A stretch of 64,000 nt of DNA, from contig NZ_JABFAM010000019.1 of the NCBI RefSeq assembly GCF_013623775.1, forward strand, positions 40,819 through 104,818, read 5' to 3'. Position 1 is the first letter of the stretch; each line of letters opens with the position of its first letter. The notes below the pieces were generated by a model that saw only the letters and a list, made by a program, of their open reading frames with translations, did no database searches and was not told where the DNA came from. Positions 17,466-26,445 of this stretch are shown here, in pieces. The position numbers were made by a program, and so were the translations under genes. This DNA is from Rufibacter sp. XAAS-G3-1. GTDB taxonomy: Bacteria; Bacteroidota; Bacteroidia; Cytophagales; Hymenobacteraceae.

Positions 17466-18547
17466 ACAACAGCTTTCCTGCAAGTTTACCTCCAGAAGGT
17501 AAATTCTTCCTTTTGCGCCCTATCCCATTTCAACTCCAAGGCGAGCCTATCATTTATTCATGAAAAGGGTTTCTGAGCGCGGGCACGCAATTAAAGCAGA
17601 AGCTACGCCACTTCAAACGCCCACACTTTATACCGCTCCTCGGCCTGCTCCATCACCTCATTCAGAATCGCCTGCAGGCCTGCTTTCACTTTAAAGCGGA
17701 GTACCTTTTTTACGGCTAGTTGCAACTGGGCTTTGGTGTCGTCTTTTTTGTACCAGTCTGGTTGGGAGGCGCTTTTCTTGACTTCGGCCAGTATCTTTTT
17801 CACCAACTCTTTGATGAGGTCAACCTCCTGCACGGCGTTGGGGTGGTTGGCCAATATCTGGTAGAAGGCTTCCTCTTCTTCGGTGAGGCCCAGTCTCTGG
17901 CGGATCTTGTCTTCTTCCTGCATCTGCTTGGCCACGGCGCGCAGTTTTTCCATGGCCACCAGGCTGTCAAAGAAGTGGGCGTGGTAATCAGAGATGATCT
18001 TTTCTACTTCTTCTTTGAGCTTGCGATACTTGATCAGGTTCTTGGTGGAGCGGAGCTTGATCTCATTGTTCATGATCTGGCGCAGGAGTTCCAGCTTGAG
18101 CTCGTTGCCGGTCTTCTGTTCTTTGGCGGTAGCCAGGAAGGCATCAGTGATGATGGAGATGTCAAAGCGTTCAATGCCGGCCATCTGGAACACGTCTACC
18201 ACGTCTTCGCTTTCAATGCTACGGTGGATGAGGTCTTTGATTTTGTTAGCCGACTGCCGGGTGTTCTGCTGCGGATTTTTGGCTTTGCGTAGGGCCGCGC
18301 CTACGTACTGCAGGCACACAATATCAGCGCCTAGTTCATGAATACGCTCGTGGCTTTTCACAATGGGAGCCAGGCTGCTGAGTTTCTTCTCATTCAGCAA
18401 GAACGTCTTGCACAGCTCATCACCTGCCACTAGCGTGTTGGTGGCAAAACCCACCAGTTTCAGCCGTTCTGTTTTGGGGAAGCTGGAGAAGTACGGAATA
18501 GCGGCGTGCAACGACGAAAACGTCCGCTGCCCTTCTTTCTCTTGCAA

Positions 18548-18793
18548 CGCATTTCGTCCCTCTATGCTGTTCGGGAGCTATGCTGTTCGGGAGTTCCATT
18601 CCCGAACTTGGCTGCCGGGGAGTTCTACTCCCCACGGGAACCACGGGCACATGTAGGGGAGTGGAACTCCCCGGCAATATGCTTCCGGAGTGGAACTCCG
18701 GAAGAGCCAGGTCTGAAGGATTCTTAGCAGATGCCCCTGCAACATGGGCGGCAGATGTCACCCCCTGCCCCCTTCAAAGGGGGACGGAATGCG
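18548..18793. mobile_element. Repeat element inserted in the hsdR remnant
   Basis: Non-coding insert bounded by imperfect inverted ends cgcatttcgtccc (18548-18560) and gggacggaatgcg (18781-18793), one mismatch in 13. The inside is a family-C element (18566-18707) plus a cccccttcaaaggggg hairpin. The hsdR reading frame resumes on both sides, so the unit appears to have moved as a block. No transposase is encoded. Confidence 0.65.
18566..18707. repeat. Family-C four-hairpin element, copy 3
   Basis: gttcgggag...attcccgaac, ggggagt...actcccc, ggggagt...actcccc and ttccggagt...actccggaa in the same order as copies 1 and 2. A partial duplicate of the first palindrome precedes it (tatgctgttcgggag twice). 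Confidence 0.8.
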
Positions 18794-19196
18794 TGAAATG
18801 GTGACGGGGCCGCCGGGCAAAGCTTCACGCAGTTGCTGAATCAGCTCCTTGGTCAATTCAAACGCTTCTTCAATGTCAAACGCCACGGCACCGGAACCTC
18901 CGGCACCGGTGTATTTCTTGGTGGCATCACGCAGGCGGTCACCAATGCCGATGTAGTCCACGATGAGGCCGCTGGGTTTGTCACGGAAGACGGTGGCCAC
19001 GCGGTTCACGGCCTGGATGAGGTTGTGGCCGGTCATCACCTTGTCTACGTAGAGCGTGTGCAGGGCGGGGTTGTCAAAGCCGGTGAGCCACATGTCCCGC
19101 ACAATGACCAGTTGCAGGGTATCATCTGGGTCTTTGAAGCGGGTCTTTATGCCTTCCATGGCCTCTTTGGTGCGCACGTGCGGGAACTATATCGTT

Positions 19197-19938
19197 TTTG
19201 TCTCGGCCGTGCGCCTGTAGAAATTTAAGGCTCTGCACAAACATGCCGCCGCTGCCGCAGGCTAAATCCATGATGCGGCCCTTGAGCGGCTCCAGCATCT
19301 CTACCAGCAAGCGCACCACGCTGCCCGGCGTGAAGAACTGCCCCGCACCGGAGCCCTCGGCCATCGCGAACTTGCCGATGTAGTATTCATACACGCGGCC
19401 GTAGATGTCGCTCTCGGGGTTGTTAATCTCAGAGAACTTGTCTTTGGAGAATAGGTTAATGAGCCCCGCCACCTGCGTAGGCGAGAGCTGGCTCTTCACG
19501 AAGATTGGCTCTAGCACGCCTTTGTAGTCGGGGTTGCGCTTGGCCAGCAGCTCGTCAATCAGCACGAAGGCTTGGTTTACCTTCACCTTGATGTCGTCCT
19601 GCTCGGCGTTCTGGACTAGGTAGTTCCAGGTGGCATGTTGGGGCAGGCGGTAGGCGTTCTTGACCTGGTACTCCAGCTCGTCTTCCAGCACCTCGCTCTG
19701 CTGGTGGGCTTCTAGGCTGTAGTACTCAGATTTCGGCTCCAGAAAAGAAAGCTGGATTCTCCTGCTTGCGCACCCCATAGCGTTCACTCAGGTGCTTCAC
19801 AAACAGCAGGGAGAGCACGTAGTCTTTGTACTGGTTTTCGGCCACGGCGGCGCGCAGCTCATTGGCTACGTCCCAGAGTTCTTTCTCAAAATCTATATCG
19901 CCTTTGGCCGCGGGGGCCGAGGTAATTTTTTTGGCCAT
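19197..19938 (-). pseudogene. hsdM remnant, type I DNA methyltransferase subunit
   Basis: The N-terminal part of an HsdM: helical N-domain (ELWDVANELRAAVAENQYKD, then LLFVKHLSERYG) and the start of the methylase domain, with [19 protein letters not shown] and the SAM motif [15 protein letters not shown] frameshift near 19740 separates the first about 67 codons from the rest. The gene breaks off after the HGRDKNDI segment, before the catalytic NPPF motif, and runs into hsdR sequence in a different frame. Loss of the intervening hsdM end, hsdS and hsdR start shows an internal deletion. Distinct from the intact hsdM at 36792. Confidence 0.85.
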
Positions 19939-20126
19939 GTATAATGGGTGGTGGGGTGGGGTAGAATGGAAAGCCTAAGATATTGAAATTTCAGGCAGCC
20001 CGAAGAGGAAAGACCTGGAAGCTGCAAAATAATGATGCCCCTCCTCCTACCCCCTTACGCTTGTCTCAACCCTTGGCTCATCTGCAGAATATATCAGCAG
20101 ACAACGCCCTCCTTAGAGATTTATCA

Positions 20127-20285
20127 GAGCATGTTTAAATTTCATTTTTGCGCTACAAACGGCCATAAAAAGAACCTGCGTTCGCCTTTTTCTCGCCCCT
20201 TAGCGCTGCTACGCGGCTCAAAAAACGTTTCCGCAGAACCTTTCTCTGGCCATTTCCGCCGGCAAAAATGAAATTTAAACAAGCT
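20127..20285. mobile_element. MITE-like 159-bp imperfect inverted repeat
   Basis: The outer arms of 25 nt (gagcatgtttaaatttcatt... and its complement at the right end) differ at one position. Inner matches follow (ggcca, gaacc, tgcg). It can fold into one long hairpin and encodes nothing. It lies just outside the left boundary of the integrated element. Confidence 0.6.
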
Positions 20286-20329
20286 CTCAAATGACTTTTG
20301 TAGCCAAACAGCTTCTGCAAACAAAAAAC

Positions 20330-20414
20330 CCACTTACAAGTTTTACCTCGTAAGTGGCTGATTATCAAGTGGGCTCACTTGGAATCGAACCAAGCACCTA
20401 CTGATTATGAGTCA
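20330..20414. other. attL: duplicated 3' part of the tRNA gene
   Basis: 85 bp nearly identical (two mismatches, at 20367 and 20375) to 41627-41711. It comprises the last 45 nt of the CAT-anticodon tRNA plus its terminator hairpin. The 5' half of the tRNA is absent here, so this is the truncated copy left by site-specific integration. It lies 157 bp before the integrase start. Confidence 0.88.
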
Positions 20415-20536
20415 TTTTTTGATTGTTTATTCATTTTTGCCTTTATTAGCAAAAACCCCTTAAACGGGCTTATTTAAGGCTTTTTAATAAATAAATACTC
20501 CTATAGCTTAGCTTTACTTCTAACATTTGCGTTCAT

Positions 20537-20562
20537 TTGTTTCTCAAATTGTTTCTCAAATT
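20537..20562 (+). promoter_or_regulatory. Candidate integrase arm-type site (left)
   Basis: Two tandem gtttctcaaatt units. The 18-mer ttgtttctcaaattgttt (20537-20554) recurs exactly at 41596-41613, just inside the right attachment site. Placement at both ends of the element fits arm-type recombinase binding (inference). Confidence 0.4.
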
Positions 20563-20571
20563 TGTAAACAC

Positions 20572-21804
20572 ATGAACGCAACAGCCACCATTGTATTGGA
20601 TACTCGCAGAGAAAAAGCGGACGGTAGATTTCCTATAAAGATAAGGATTACCTACAATCGAAGGTCTAAATACTACTCTGCAATCGTGGATAATGAGCTA
20701 GTTGCTCTCTCACCTGATGAATGGGAGAAAGTGGTAGGGCCTAAACCCCGTTCACCATATAAAGAAATTGGGCAAGCACTGAAAGCACTAGAACATAAGG
20801 CTGGAGGTGTCATCAAAGAAATCCCCCTCTTCTCTTTTGCCGAATTTGAGAAACGCTTCAAATCAAACCGGAACAAGAACGATGTCTATAGCTCCTTTGA
20901 GGATTACATCAAATCTTTGCAAGAAGAAGGTCGCATAACGACAGCATTAAGCTACGGAAATGCCCTTAGCTCTTTATCTAAATTCAGGAAGCCGCTGCTC
21001 TTTGATGATGTAACGCCTGAATTCCTACATAAATACGAGAAGTGGATGCTGGGCAACAACAAGTCCCTAACCACGATTGGCTTTTATCTAAGAAGTCTAA
21101 GAACTATTATCAATGAAGCCAAAGAAGCAGGCATTGTGAAACCAGAACAGTATCCGTTCGGAACCAGGCGATACACCATACCAAAAGGAAGAAATGTTAA
21201 GAAGGCGCTTAACTTGAGCCAGATTGAGAAAATCTATTACCATCCTGTTGAGGAGGGAACGATGGAAGAGAAAGCCAGGGATCTTTGGTTCTTTAGCTAC
21301 CTGTGCAATGGAATGAATATAAAAGACATCTGTTTATTGAAGGGTAAAAACATCTCCAACGGTAAAATTTCTTTCTACAGGGCAAAAACCAAACGAACAA
21401 CCAGAATTGACCCTAAGCCTATTGAATTCATTCTTCCTGCTGAAGCCCAGCAAATCATTGACAAATGGGGGAATAAATACATTGGGTCAGAAAGCTACGT
21501 CTACCCCTTTCTTAACGATTGCGAAACACCTACAAGAGAAAGACAGATTATAAATCAACTTACGAAGAACATCAATACATACATGAAGCGGATTGCAACT
21601 GAATTAGAACTAGACATCAATCTGACCACCTATGTTGCCCGTCACTCATTCAGCACGGTTCTTAAGAGAAGCGGAGCCTCAAAGGAATACATACAGGAAT
21701 CCCTGGGTCATCAAGATTCTAAAACAACTGAACATTATCTAGATTCATTTGAAGATGACATCAAGAAACAGTTCTCTGATAGCCTACTTGCATTTAAAAA
21801 ATAG
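20572..21804 (+). CDS. Tyrosine-type site-specific integrase
   Basis: A 410-residue phage-integrase-like recombinase of the Bacteroidota type. It has an N-terminal arm-binding domain (residues 1-90), a SAM-like core-binding domain (about 100-200) and a catalytic domain (about 210-405). Box II is TTYVARHSFSTVLKRSG, followed by IQESLGHQDSKTTEHYL with His and the nucleophilic Tyr. At the usual box I arginine the sequence is NGMNIKD, so that Arg is replaced by Asn; loss of this Arg is known in some Bacteroidota integrases such as IntDOT. It should integrate and excise the element at the adjacent tRNA. ATG 20572 is preferred over an upstream in-frame start that has no homology. Confidence 0.92.
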   Translation: MNATATIVLDTRREKADGRFPIKIRITYNRRSKYYSAIVDNELVALSPDEWEKVVGPKPRSPYKEIGQALKALEHKAGGVIKEIPLFSFAEFEKRFKSNRNKNDVYSSFEDYIKSLQEEGRITTALSYGNALSSLSKFRKPLLFDDVTPEFLHKYEKWMLGNNKSLTTIGFYLRSLRTIINEAKEAGIVKPEQYPFGTRRYTIPKGRNVKKALNLSQIEKIYYHPVEEGTMEEKARDLWFFSYLCNGMNIKDICLLKGKNISNGKISFYRAKTKRTTRIDPKPIEFILPAEAQQIIDKWGNKYIGSESYVYPFLNDCETPTRERQIINQLTKNINTYMKRIATELELDINLTTYVARHSFSTVLKRSGASKEYIQESLGHQDSKTTEHYLDSFEDDIKKQFSDSLLAFKK

Positions 21805-21808
21805 CAAA

Positions 21809-22738
21809 ATGGAAAATAATATTCTGAAACCAGAAGATGAGATGATGCTTAATGATCTATTCAAGTCCATCAACAAGAAGAAGAACGAATACTTTATTTT
21901 TCAAAAGAAAAGGATAGAGGATATTATCCGAATAACTATTAGCTCTTTAGGAGTTGAAGCGGAAATAAAGCTTTTAGAGGAAGAATTAGCTAAAGTGAAT
22001 AAAAAAGTTTTTGAAGGTCCTGATGCCACTCATGTTATCAATAAGCTTACAAAAACAGAATTCAAGAAGCGTGAATTCTCTACTCAAAGAAGAATAGATC
22101 TAGTGAGGGAGCAATATATTGATCCAAAGTGGAAAGAAATCTATATAACAACTCTTGCAGGCAGATACCTATCTCCCCACATGTTTGAATATCTCAATCA
22201 GCGGATTAAGGAGTTAAAAAACAAGCCCCAGCATAAAAGCACACAGTATTATGCAGGGCAATCTCCACAGCTGAATTTAGAAAATAAAGGTAAAAAAGTG
22301 AGTGCCAGCAAAAACTTTACAGATCCAACCACTTCTATGAAGTGGCTTAAAGATGATAAGGATATCGATGGCTTAAGAAGGGACAAAAGGTTAAACCACC
22401 TCCATTACTCACTTGTTAAACATCATTTTATAGAAAAAATCACTTTAAACACCTTTAAAAATCACTTCTCAGGGTTGTTACAAACTAAAATGATAAACTG
22501 GACTCAAAGCCAGTATCAACTAATTTACCTGCTTAAAAGCTTACAACCATTTATAGACGCCTCATTTTACAATCAAAAAAATCCCTCTATAACAACGATA
22601 TCAAAACACTTCCTTGCCAATGGTAAACCACTCAAGACAAAGAGCGTGAGTGTGATGTTACATAATACAGAAGCACAAGAACATAAAAAAAACTTAGCCC
22701 CTATAGATTTGATAATCAAAGGAATATACAACTTTTAG
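21809..22738 (+). CDS. Hypothetical protein of the integrative element
   Basis: A 309-residue, strongly lysine-rich, probably helical protein. It starts 4 bp after the integrase stop, so it is co-transcribed. The C-terminal part (KMINWTQSQYQLIYLLKSLQ, then ISKHFLANGKPLK) resembles a region common in uncharacterised proteins beside Bacteroidota integrases and in RteC-like regulators, but I cannot assign a family. No membrane segments or catalytic motifs are visible. Confidence 0.7.
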   Translation: MENNILKPEDEMMLNDLFKSINKKKNEYFIFQKKRIEDIIRITISSLGVEAEIKLLEEELAKVNKKVFEGPDATHVINKLTKTEFKKREFSTQRRIDLVREQYIDPKWKEIYITTLAGRYLSPHMFEYLNQRIKELKNKPQHKSTQYYAGQSPQLNLENKGKKVSASKNFTDPTTSMKWLKDDKDIDGLRRDKRLNHLHYSLVKHHFIEKITLNTFKNHFSGLLQTKMINWTQSQYQLIYLLKSLQPFIDASFYNQKNPSITTISKHFLANGKPLKTKSVSVMLHNTEAQEHKKNLAPIDLIIKGIYNF

Positions 22739-22832
22739 TTAACATACTAATTAACTCTATAGTTAATAGTTAATAGTTTTCAAGGTGTCATTTTAGAAAA
22801 ATTTGGGAAACAAATAACCAATTATTTCTATT

Positions 22833-23177
22833 ATGAACATTATCGTAACAACAGAAACCCATTTGCGTGAATTGATCACGCAGGCCATCAGTACAGAGCT
22901 TAGGCTGGCATTAGACTCGTCACGCCAGAAACAGACAGCTACAGACAGCCTATCTGAAATCCTAAATGTGCAGCAGGCAGCTAAGTTGCTAAACTTAGCA
23001 TCTTCCACTATTTACGGATTGGTAAACAAATCAAAGCTGCCCCACTACAAAAAGGGCGGAAAGCTAAGATTCAAGCGTTCACAGCTCCTGGAATGGATTG
23101 ACTCAGGGGAAAAGAAGACACAAAGTCAAATTGAGAAGGAAGTAAGAATACATACCCGTAGGCCTTCTAAATTCTAA
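22833..23177 (+). CDS. Excisionase-type helix-turn-helix protein
   Basis: A 114-residue DNA-binding protein with a C-terminal HTH_17/MerR-like excisionase domain: LNVQQAAKLLNLASSTIYGL, then LPHYKKGGKLRFKRSQLLEW. The N-terminal 45 residues are helical. It probably directs excision or regulates the element's genes together with the integrase. It lies 94 bp after the preceding gene and 11 bp before the next, at the head of the replication-gene block. Confidence 0.88.
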   Translation: MNIIVTTETHLRELITQAISTELRLALDSSRQKQTATDSLSEILNVQQAAKLLNLASSTIYGLVNKSKLPHYKKGGKLRFKRSQLLEWIDSGEKKTQSQIEKEVRIHTRRPSKF

Positions 23178-23188
23178 TTCCCTTTCAT

Positions 23189-23905
23189 ATGAATTCAAAT
23201 TCCATTGAACAGCAAGTGCAGGAACTGCAAACCGCTGGTTTATCCATCCGCGGAATCGCCTCTGAGCTAGGCATAGACAAATCAAAGGTACAGCGTATCC
23301 TGAGGAAACAGCTTGAGGCCTCGTTCCTGGATAGTGATACAGAGAACGATACACTCTTTGATACAGGCTTCGATACAGCCGATACACCCCTTGATATAGG
23401 CCTTGATACACCTTATGATACAGGTGAGACAGCTAGGAATACAGCCATTGACACACCGTTTAATACAGATAATAATGCCAAACGGGGGCAAAAAATTAGT
23501 AAAAGGGAGCCTGTATCGCACAAAGTGAGCTATACGATTGCCGAGGCCAAGCTTTTGATGATGCAGACGGCGCTGCTCAAGGATGATATCCATGATTTTC
23601 TATCAGAGATAATTGAATTACATTCCATGGATACGTTAATCGATGTCTCCACCTACTCCTTCTACGTTAGGCGGGTCAAGCGCTTGATACAGCACACGAA
23701 GATCCTGGCCTTCCAACTGGAGGAAGGCACGGAAACCCTTCCGGCCGTAAAGGCTTTGCGGGAGATCGAGTCAACCATGCAGCACATTCTCTCCGGGACG
23801 GACAGGTTTATGGATGACAAAACCCATCGAATAGACCTGAAGTCTCGGGACATGCATGTGTGGCAGAGTTTTCTATACAAGGACTTCTTCCAACCCATCA
23901 TATAG
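23189..23905 (+). CDS. HTH protein with an Asp-Thr repeat linker
   Basis: 238 residues in three parts. First, a homeodomain-like helix-turn-helix (about 8-40; LQTAGLSIRGIASELGIDKS, then VQRILRKQ). Second, a 45-residue acidic linker made of about ten D-T-x units (FDTGFDTADTPLDIGLDTPY) encoded by a run of gatacag-like hexamers at 23334-23470. Third, a helical C-terminal domain. No family is recognised. Position between excisionase and DUF3987 suggests a replication or control role for the element. The repeats make length variation between strains likely. Confidence 0.7.
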   Translation: MNSNSIEQQVQELQTAGLSIRGIASELGIDKSKVQRILRKQLEASFLDSDTENDTLFDTGFDTADTPLDIGLDTPYDTGETARNTAIDTPFNTDNNAKRGQKISKREPVSHKVSYTIAEAKLLMMQTALLKDDIHDFLSEIIELHSMDTLIDVSTYSFYVRRVKRLIQHTKILAFQLEEGTETLPAVKALREIESTMQHILSGTDRFMDDKTHRIDLKSRDMHVWQSFLYKDFFQPII

Positions 23906-23910
23906 CTGAA

Positions 23911-25374
23911 ATGGAGACAGTATCCCTTCCAAAAAAAACCAACGTTTCCACCGGATCCCTGGCCGGTGGAAACATCAGTAACGCCTTCAAAATAACAGTA
24001 AACGTACCACCGGGCACCGACCTCAACTGCCCCATACCGCCCCGCAACTTGGGCGGTATGGGGCTAAAAAGCACCAAAGCTTTCCCTGAAGAAGTGTATG
24101 CAAACCTACCCGATGTTCAGGGAGCACTTTGCCGCAGGATAGTCGATCCCATAGAGAGGGAAGTTTTCCTTGTGGGAATGCTAGGCGTGACCAGCGGCAT
24201 CTTGCCCAATGTATACGGATATTACGGCGGGAAGAAACTGGAGCCTAACCTTTACACTTACACCCTGGGACCCTACGGGGAGGGCAAGAGTGGGCTCATG
24301 TGGGCAAGGAAGCTCGCCGAGGCCATACACCAGGAGAAACACGAAAAGACAGCAGAGCTGGTGAACGCCCATAAAGAAGAGATGGCTCGCTATAAGATGG
24401 AGTCCAAGATGTTTGAGCAGGGAAAGTCCTCCACCATGCCGGAGCAACCCAAACAGCCACCGCACCTGAAGATGTACATCCCCTCCAATATAGGGAAGAC
24501 AGGCATGTTGCAGCTTCTTGTCGAGAACAGCGGAAGGGGGATCATGTTTGAAACTGAGGCCGACACGCTGGCGGAGGCAATGAGGCAAGAGCACGGCGGT
24601 TTCTCCGATGTGCTGAGGCAGGCGTTCGGCCATGAGCCCATGAGTTTTTTCAGGCGTACCAACAGCGAAGATGTGGAGATACCATCCCCCTCCCTTTCCG
24701 TGGTGCTGTCCAGCACGTTTGACCAGCTTTTGAAACTGATCCCCTCGGTGGAGAACGGCCTGTTCAGCCGCTTTCTCTATTATGAGTTTGACTCCACTCC
24801 CGAGTTCAACAACGTGTTTGATAAGAACAAGAACGGTTACAGCAGATACTTTACGGAGATGGGCATCTGGTTTAGGAAAATGCATAGTGAGTTGACCGCA
24901 TTGAGTCACCCTATTGAGTTCGAGCTTAAGGCTCACCAACAGGAAAGATTCTTGAAGGAGTTCTCGGAGCAGAAAAGTGAGCTAAGGGAGCACGTGAGCT
25001 TGGCCCTTGGGGGCACGGTCAACAGAATGGGCATGATCTGTTTCCGTATAGCCATGCAACTCAGTGTAATAAGGGCCTATGAGGGCGGCACACTCCCACA
25101 CATACTGGAGTGCACCGACCAGGACTTCGAGAACTCTTTAAGGATACTGAATACCTTCACAAAGCACATGGTCGCCGTTTACGATAAGCTACCCAGAATG
25201 AAGAGTTTCACAACGGAGGATAGCGGGGATAGGGGGGCTCTGAGACTGGAACAAAAGCGGCAATGCCTTGAACTTAACGGCAAAGGGATCACCAATGTAA
25301 GGGAGATATCAATTCTGGTGTTCGGATCGGACAGCCAAAAGTCAACCGTTCACCGATGGATAAAGGGATATTAA
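23911..25374 (+). CDS. DUF3987 (YfjI-like) ATPase
   Basis: A 487-residue P-loop protein. DUF3987 members are found with primases in plasmids and integrative elements and are thought to act in replication as helicase-like ATPases. The Walker A is GPYGEGKSGLMWARKLAEAI. A Walker B-like hydrophobic stretch with acidic residues follows (RGIMFETEADTLAEAM). ATG 23911 follows the previous stop by 5 bp. The 3' end overlaps the primase-like gene by 19 bp, consistent with coupled translation. Confidence 0.85.
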   Translation: METVSLPKKTNVSTGSLAGGNISNAFKITVNVPPGTDLNCPIPPRNLGGMGLKSTKAFPEEVYANLPDVQGALCRRIVDPIEREVFLVGMLGVTSGILPNVYGYYGGKKLEPNLYTYTLGPYGEGKSGLMWARKLAEAIHQEKHEKTAELVNAHKEEMARYKMESKMFEQGKSSTMPEQPKQPPHLKMYIPSNIGKTGMLQLLVENSGRGIMFETEADTLAEAMRQEHGGFSDVLRQAFGHEPMSFFRRTNSEDVEIPSPSLSVVLSSTFDQLLKLIPSVENGLFSRFLYYEFDSTPEFNNVFDKNKNGYSRYFTEMGIWFRKMHSELTALSHPIEFELKAHQQERFLKEFSEQKSELREHVSLALGGTVNRMGMICFRIAMQLSVIRAYEGGTLPHILECTDQDFENSLRILNTFTKHMVAVYDKLPRMKSFTTEDSGDRGALRLEQKRQCLELNGKGITNVREISILVFGSDSQKSTVHRWIKGY

Positions 25375-26288
25375 GTACGCACATTCCGTTTGTCCCAGAA
25401 TTGGGACGGGACAGAACCGGTAACTCAATTCTGGATGTGGAGGTCTCCTGCTTCGCCAATTACGGCACCGCTACAGACCCCAAAACCGTGAACCTGCTGT
25501 ATTGGCTCTCCTGTGGCGCTTATGCCAAAGAGGTGAGAAAAATAAGGGCAACAGGTGATAAATATGTGCGGGACAGCCTCAAGGGTAGGCTACCCGCCAT
25601 CACCCCCAGCGGCACCTTCACCTATAGAAGCGAGAAAGACCTGATTAGTCACAGCGGACTGATCCAGTTCGACATTGACCTGAAGGAGAACACGCACATA
25701 GACAATTTCTATGACCTAAAGCTGCAAATAAGCAACATACCCAACGTTGCCTACTGCGGCCTTTCCGTCTCCGGACAGGGTTTTTGGGGATTGATACCTA
25801 TAGCTTTCAGGGAAAGGCACCGGGAGCATTTTGAGGCTCTCAGGAAAACCTTCCTTCAACTGGGTATCACTATTGACGTGAAGCCGAGGAACATTGCAAG
25901 CCTCAGAGGATACAGCTATGACGAAGAGGCATACTTTAACCACAATGCGGCGGTGTTTGCCCGCTATGAGTCATTCCAGAAGGAAAAGCTTAACCCTTAT
26001 TCAGGCATGCCAGGCAGCAATGATTCACCGGTAAAAGTCAGAGTGGAATTGCGCATTACTGCGATAGAGAGAAATGGTATTGATGTCACCTCTTCTTATG
26101 CGGCATGGTTTGAGGTTGGGTGCAGCCTGGCGGCTGAGTTCGGGGAAGAAGGCAGGTGCTATTTCCACCGGGTAAGCCAATTTCACCCAAAGTACTCTAG
26201 CACTAGAACCGATAGGCTGTATGACAGTTGCTTGAGAGGGAGTTATACTTATACGATTGCCACCTTCTTCAAGTATTGCAAGAGATAG
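25356..26288 (+). CDS. Primase-like protein: BT4734-type N-domain plus PriCT-2
   Basis: 310 residues. The N-terminal BT4734-like (VirE N-type) domain has the acidic strand LIQFDIDLKEN and the glycine-rich VAYCGLSVSGQGFWGLIP. The C-terminal PriCT-2-like domain (about 230-305) has YAAWFEVGCSLAAEFGEEG and IATFFKYCKR. Together with the overlapping DUF3987 gene it probably forms the replication module of the element. A second diverged protein with the same two domains is encoded at 40469-41506. Confidence 0.8.
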   Translation: MDKGILSTHIPFVPELGRDRTGNSILDVEVSCFANYGTATDPKTVNLLYWLSCGAYAKEVRKIRATGDKYVRDSLKGRLPAITPSGTFTYRSEKDLISHSGLIQFDIDLKENTHIDNFYDLKLQISNIPNVAYCGLSVSGQGFWGLIPIAFRERHREHFEALRKTFLQLGITIDVKPRNIASLRGYSYDEEAYFNHNAAVFARYESFQKEKLNPYSGMPGSNDSPVKVRVELRITAIERNGIDVTSSYAAWFEVGCSLAAEFGEEGRCYFHRVSQFHPKYSSTRTDRLYDSCLRGSYTYTIATFFKYCKR

Positions 26289-26445
26289 CCTAGCTCATAC
26301 TGGCAAAACACCGCTTAAATTATTCAGAGGCATCGGTGTATCACACCAAGACAGATTCCCCAACTAAAAAACTAATTGATTACATCTCATTCTGAATGAA
26401 TTCAGAATGTAGAATAAACCATCTAATCACCACAAAAAAATAAAA

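Larger units (their letters stand above)
16879..17602. other. Intergenic region with repeats
   Basis: No gene. It holds a family-B core (16982-17060), two tandem family-A hairpins (17172-17209, 17252-17290) within an approximately 80-bp duplicated unit that begins gcatctgcttgt, and a perfect hairpin (17422-17465). Confidence 0.6.
17603..19196 (-). pseudogene. hsdR remnant, type I restriction endonuclease subunit
   Basis: The C-terminal half of a type I restriction R subunit in two pieces. The piece at about 18794-19193 carries the helicase motif-VI-like region (LVIVRDMWLTGFDNPALHTL, then GHNLIQAVNRVA). The piece at 17603-18547 is the C-terminal helical domain (NEIKLRSTKNLIKYRKLKEE). A family-C repeat with short inverted ends (18548-18793) interrupts the reading frame between them. 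The N-terminal nuclease and Walker A domains are missing: the upstream sequence jumps directly to hsdM at about 19190. Non-functional by sequence. Confidence 0.85.
19939..20571. other. Gap holding a MITE-like hairpin and the left attachment site
   Basis: No gene. It contains the long inverted repeat at 20127-20285, the partial tRNA copy at 20330-20414 and the region upstream of the integrase with tandem tttctcaaatt motifs (20537-20562). Confidence 0.65.

Noticed and set aside
20330..20414. A second complete tRNA gene at attL
   Set aside because: Only the 3' part is present; the sequence beyond the anticodon loop (20415 onward) does not match a tRNA 5' half.
23282..23593. Cysteine-rich minus-strand frame
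   Set aside because: An antisense reading of the Asp-Thr repeat (gatac complement gives Cys/Ile runs); the sense gene has HTH homology.
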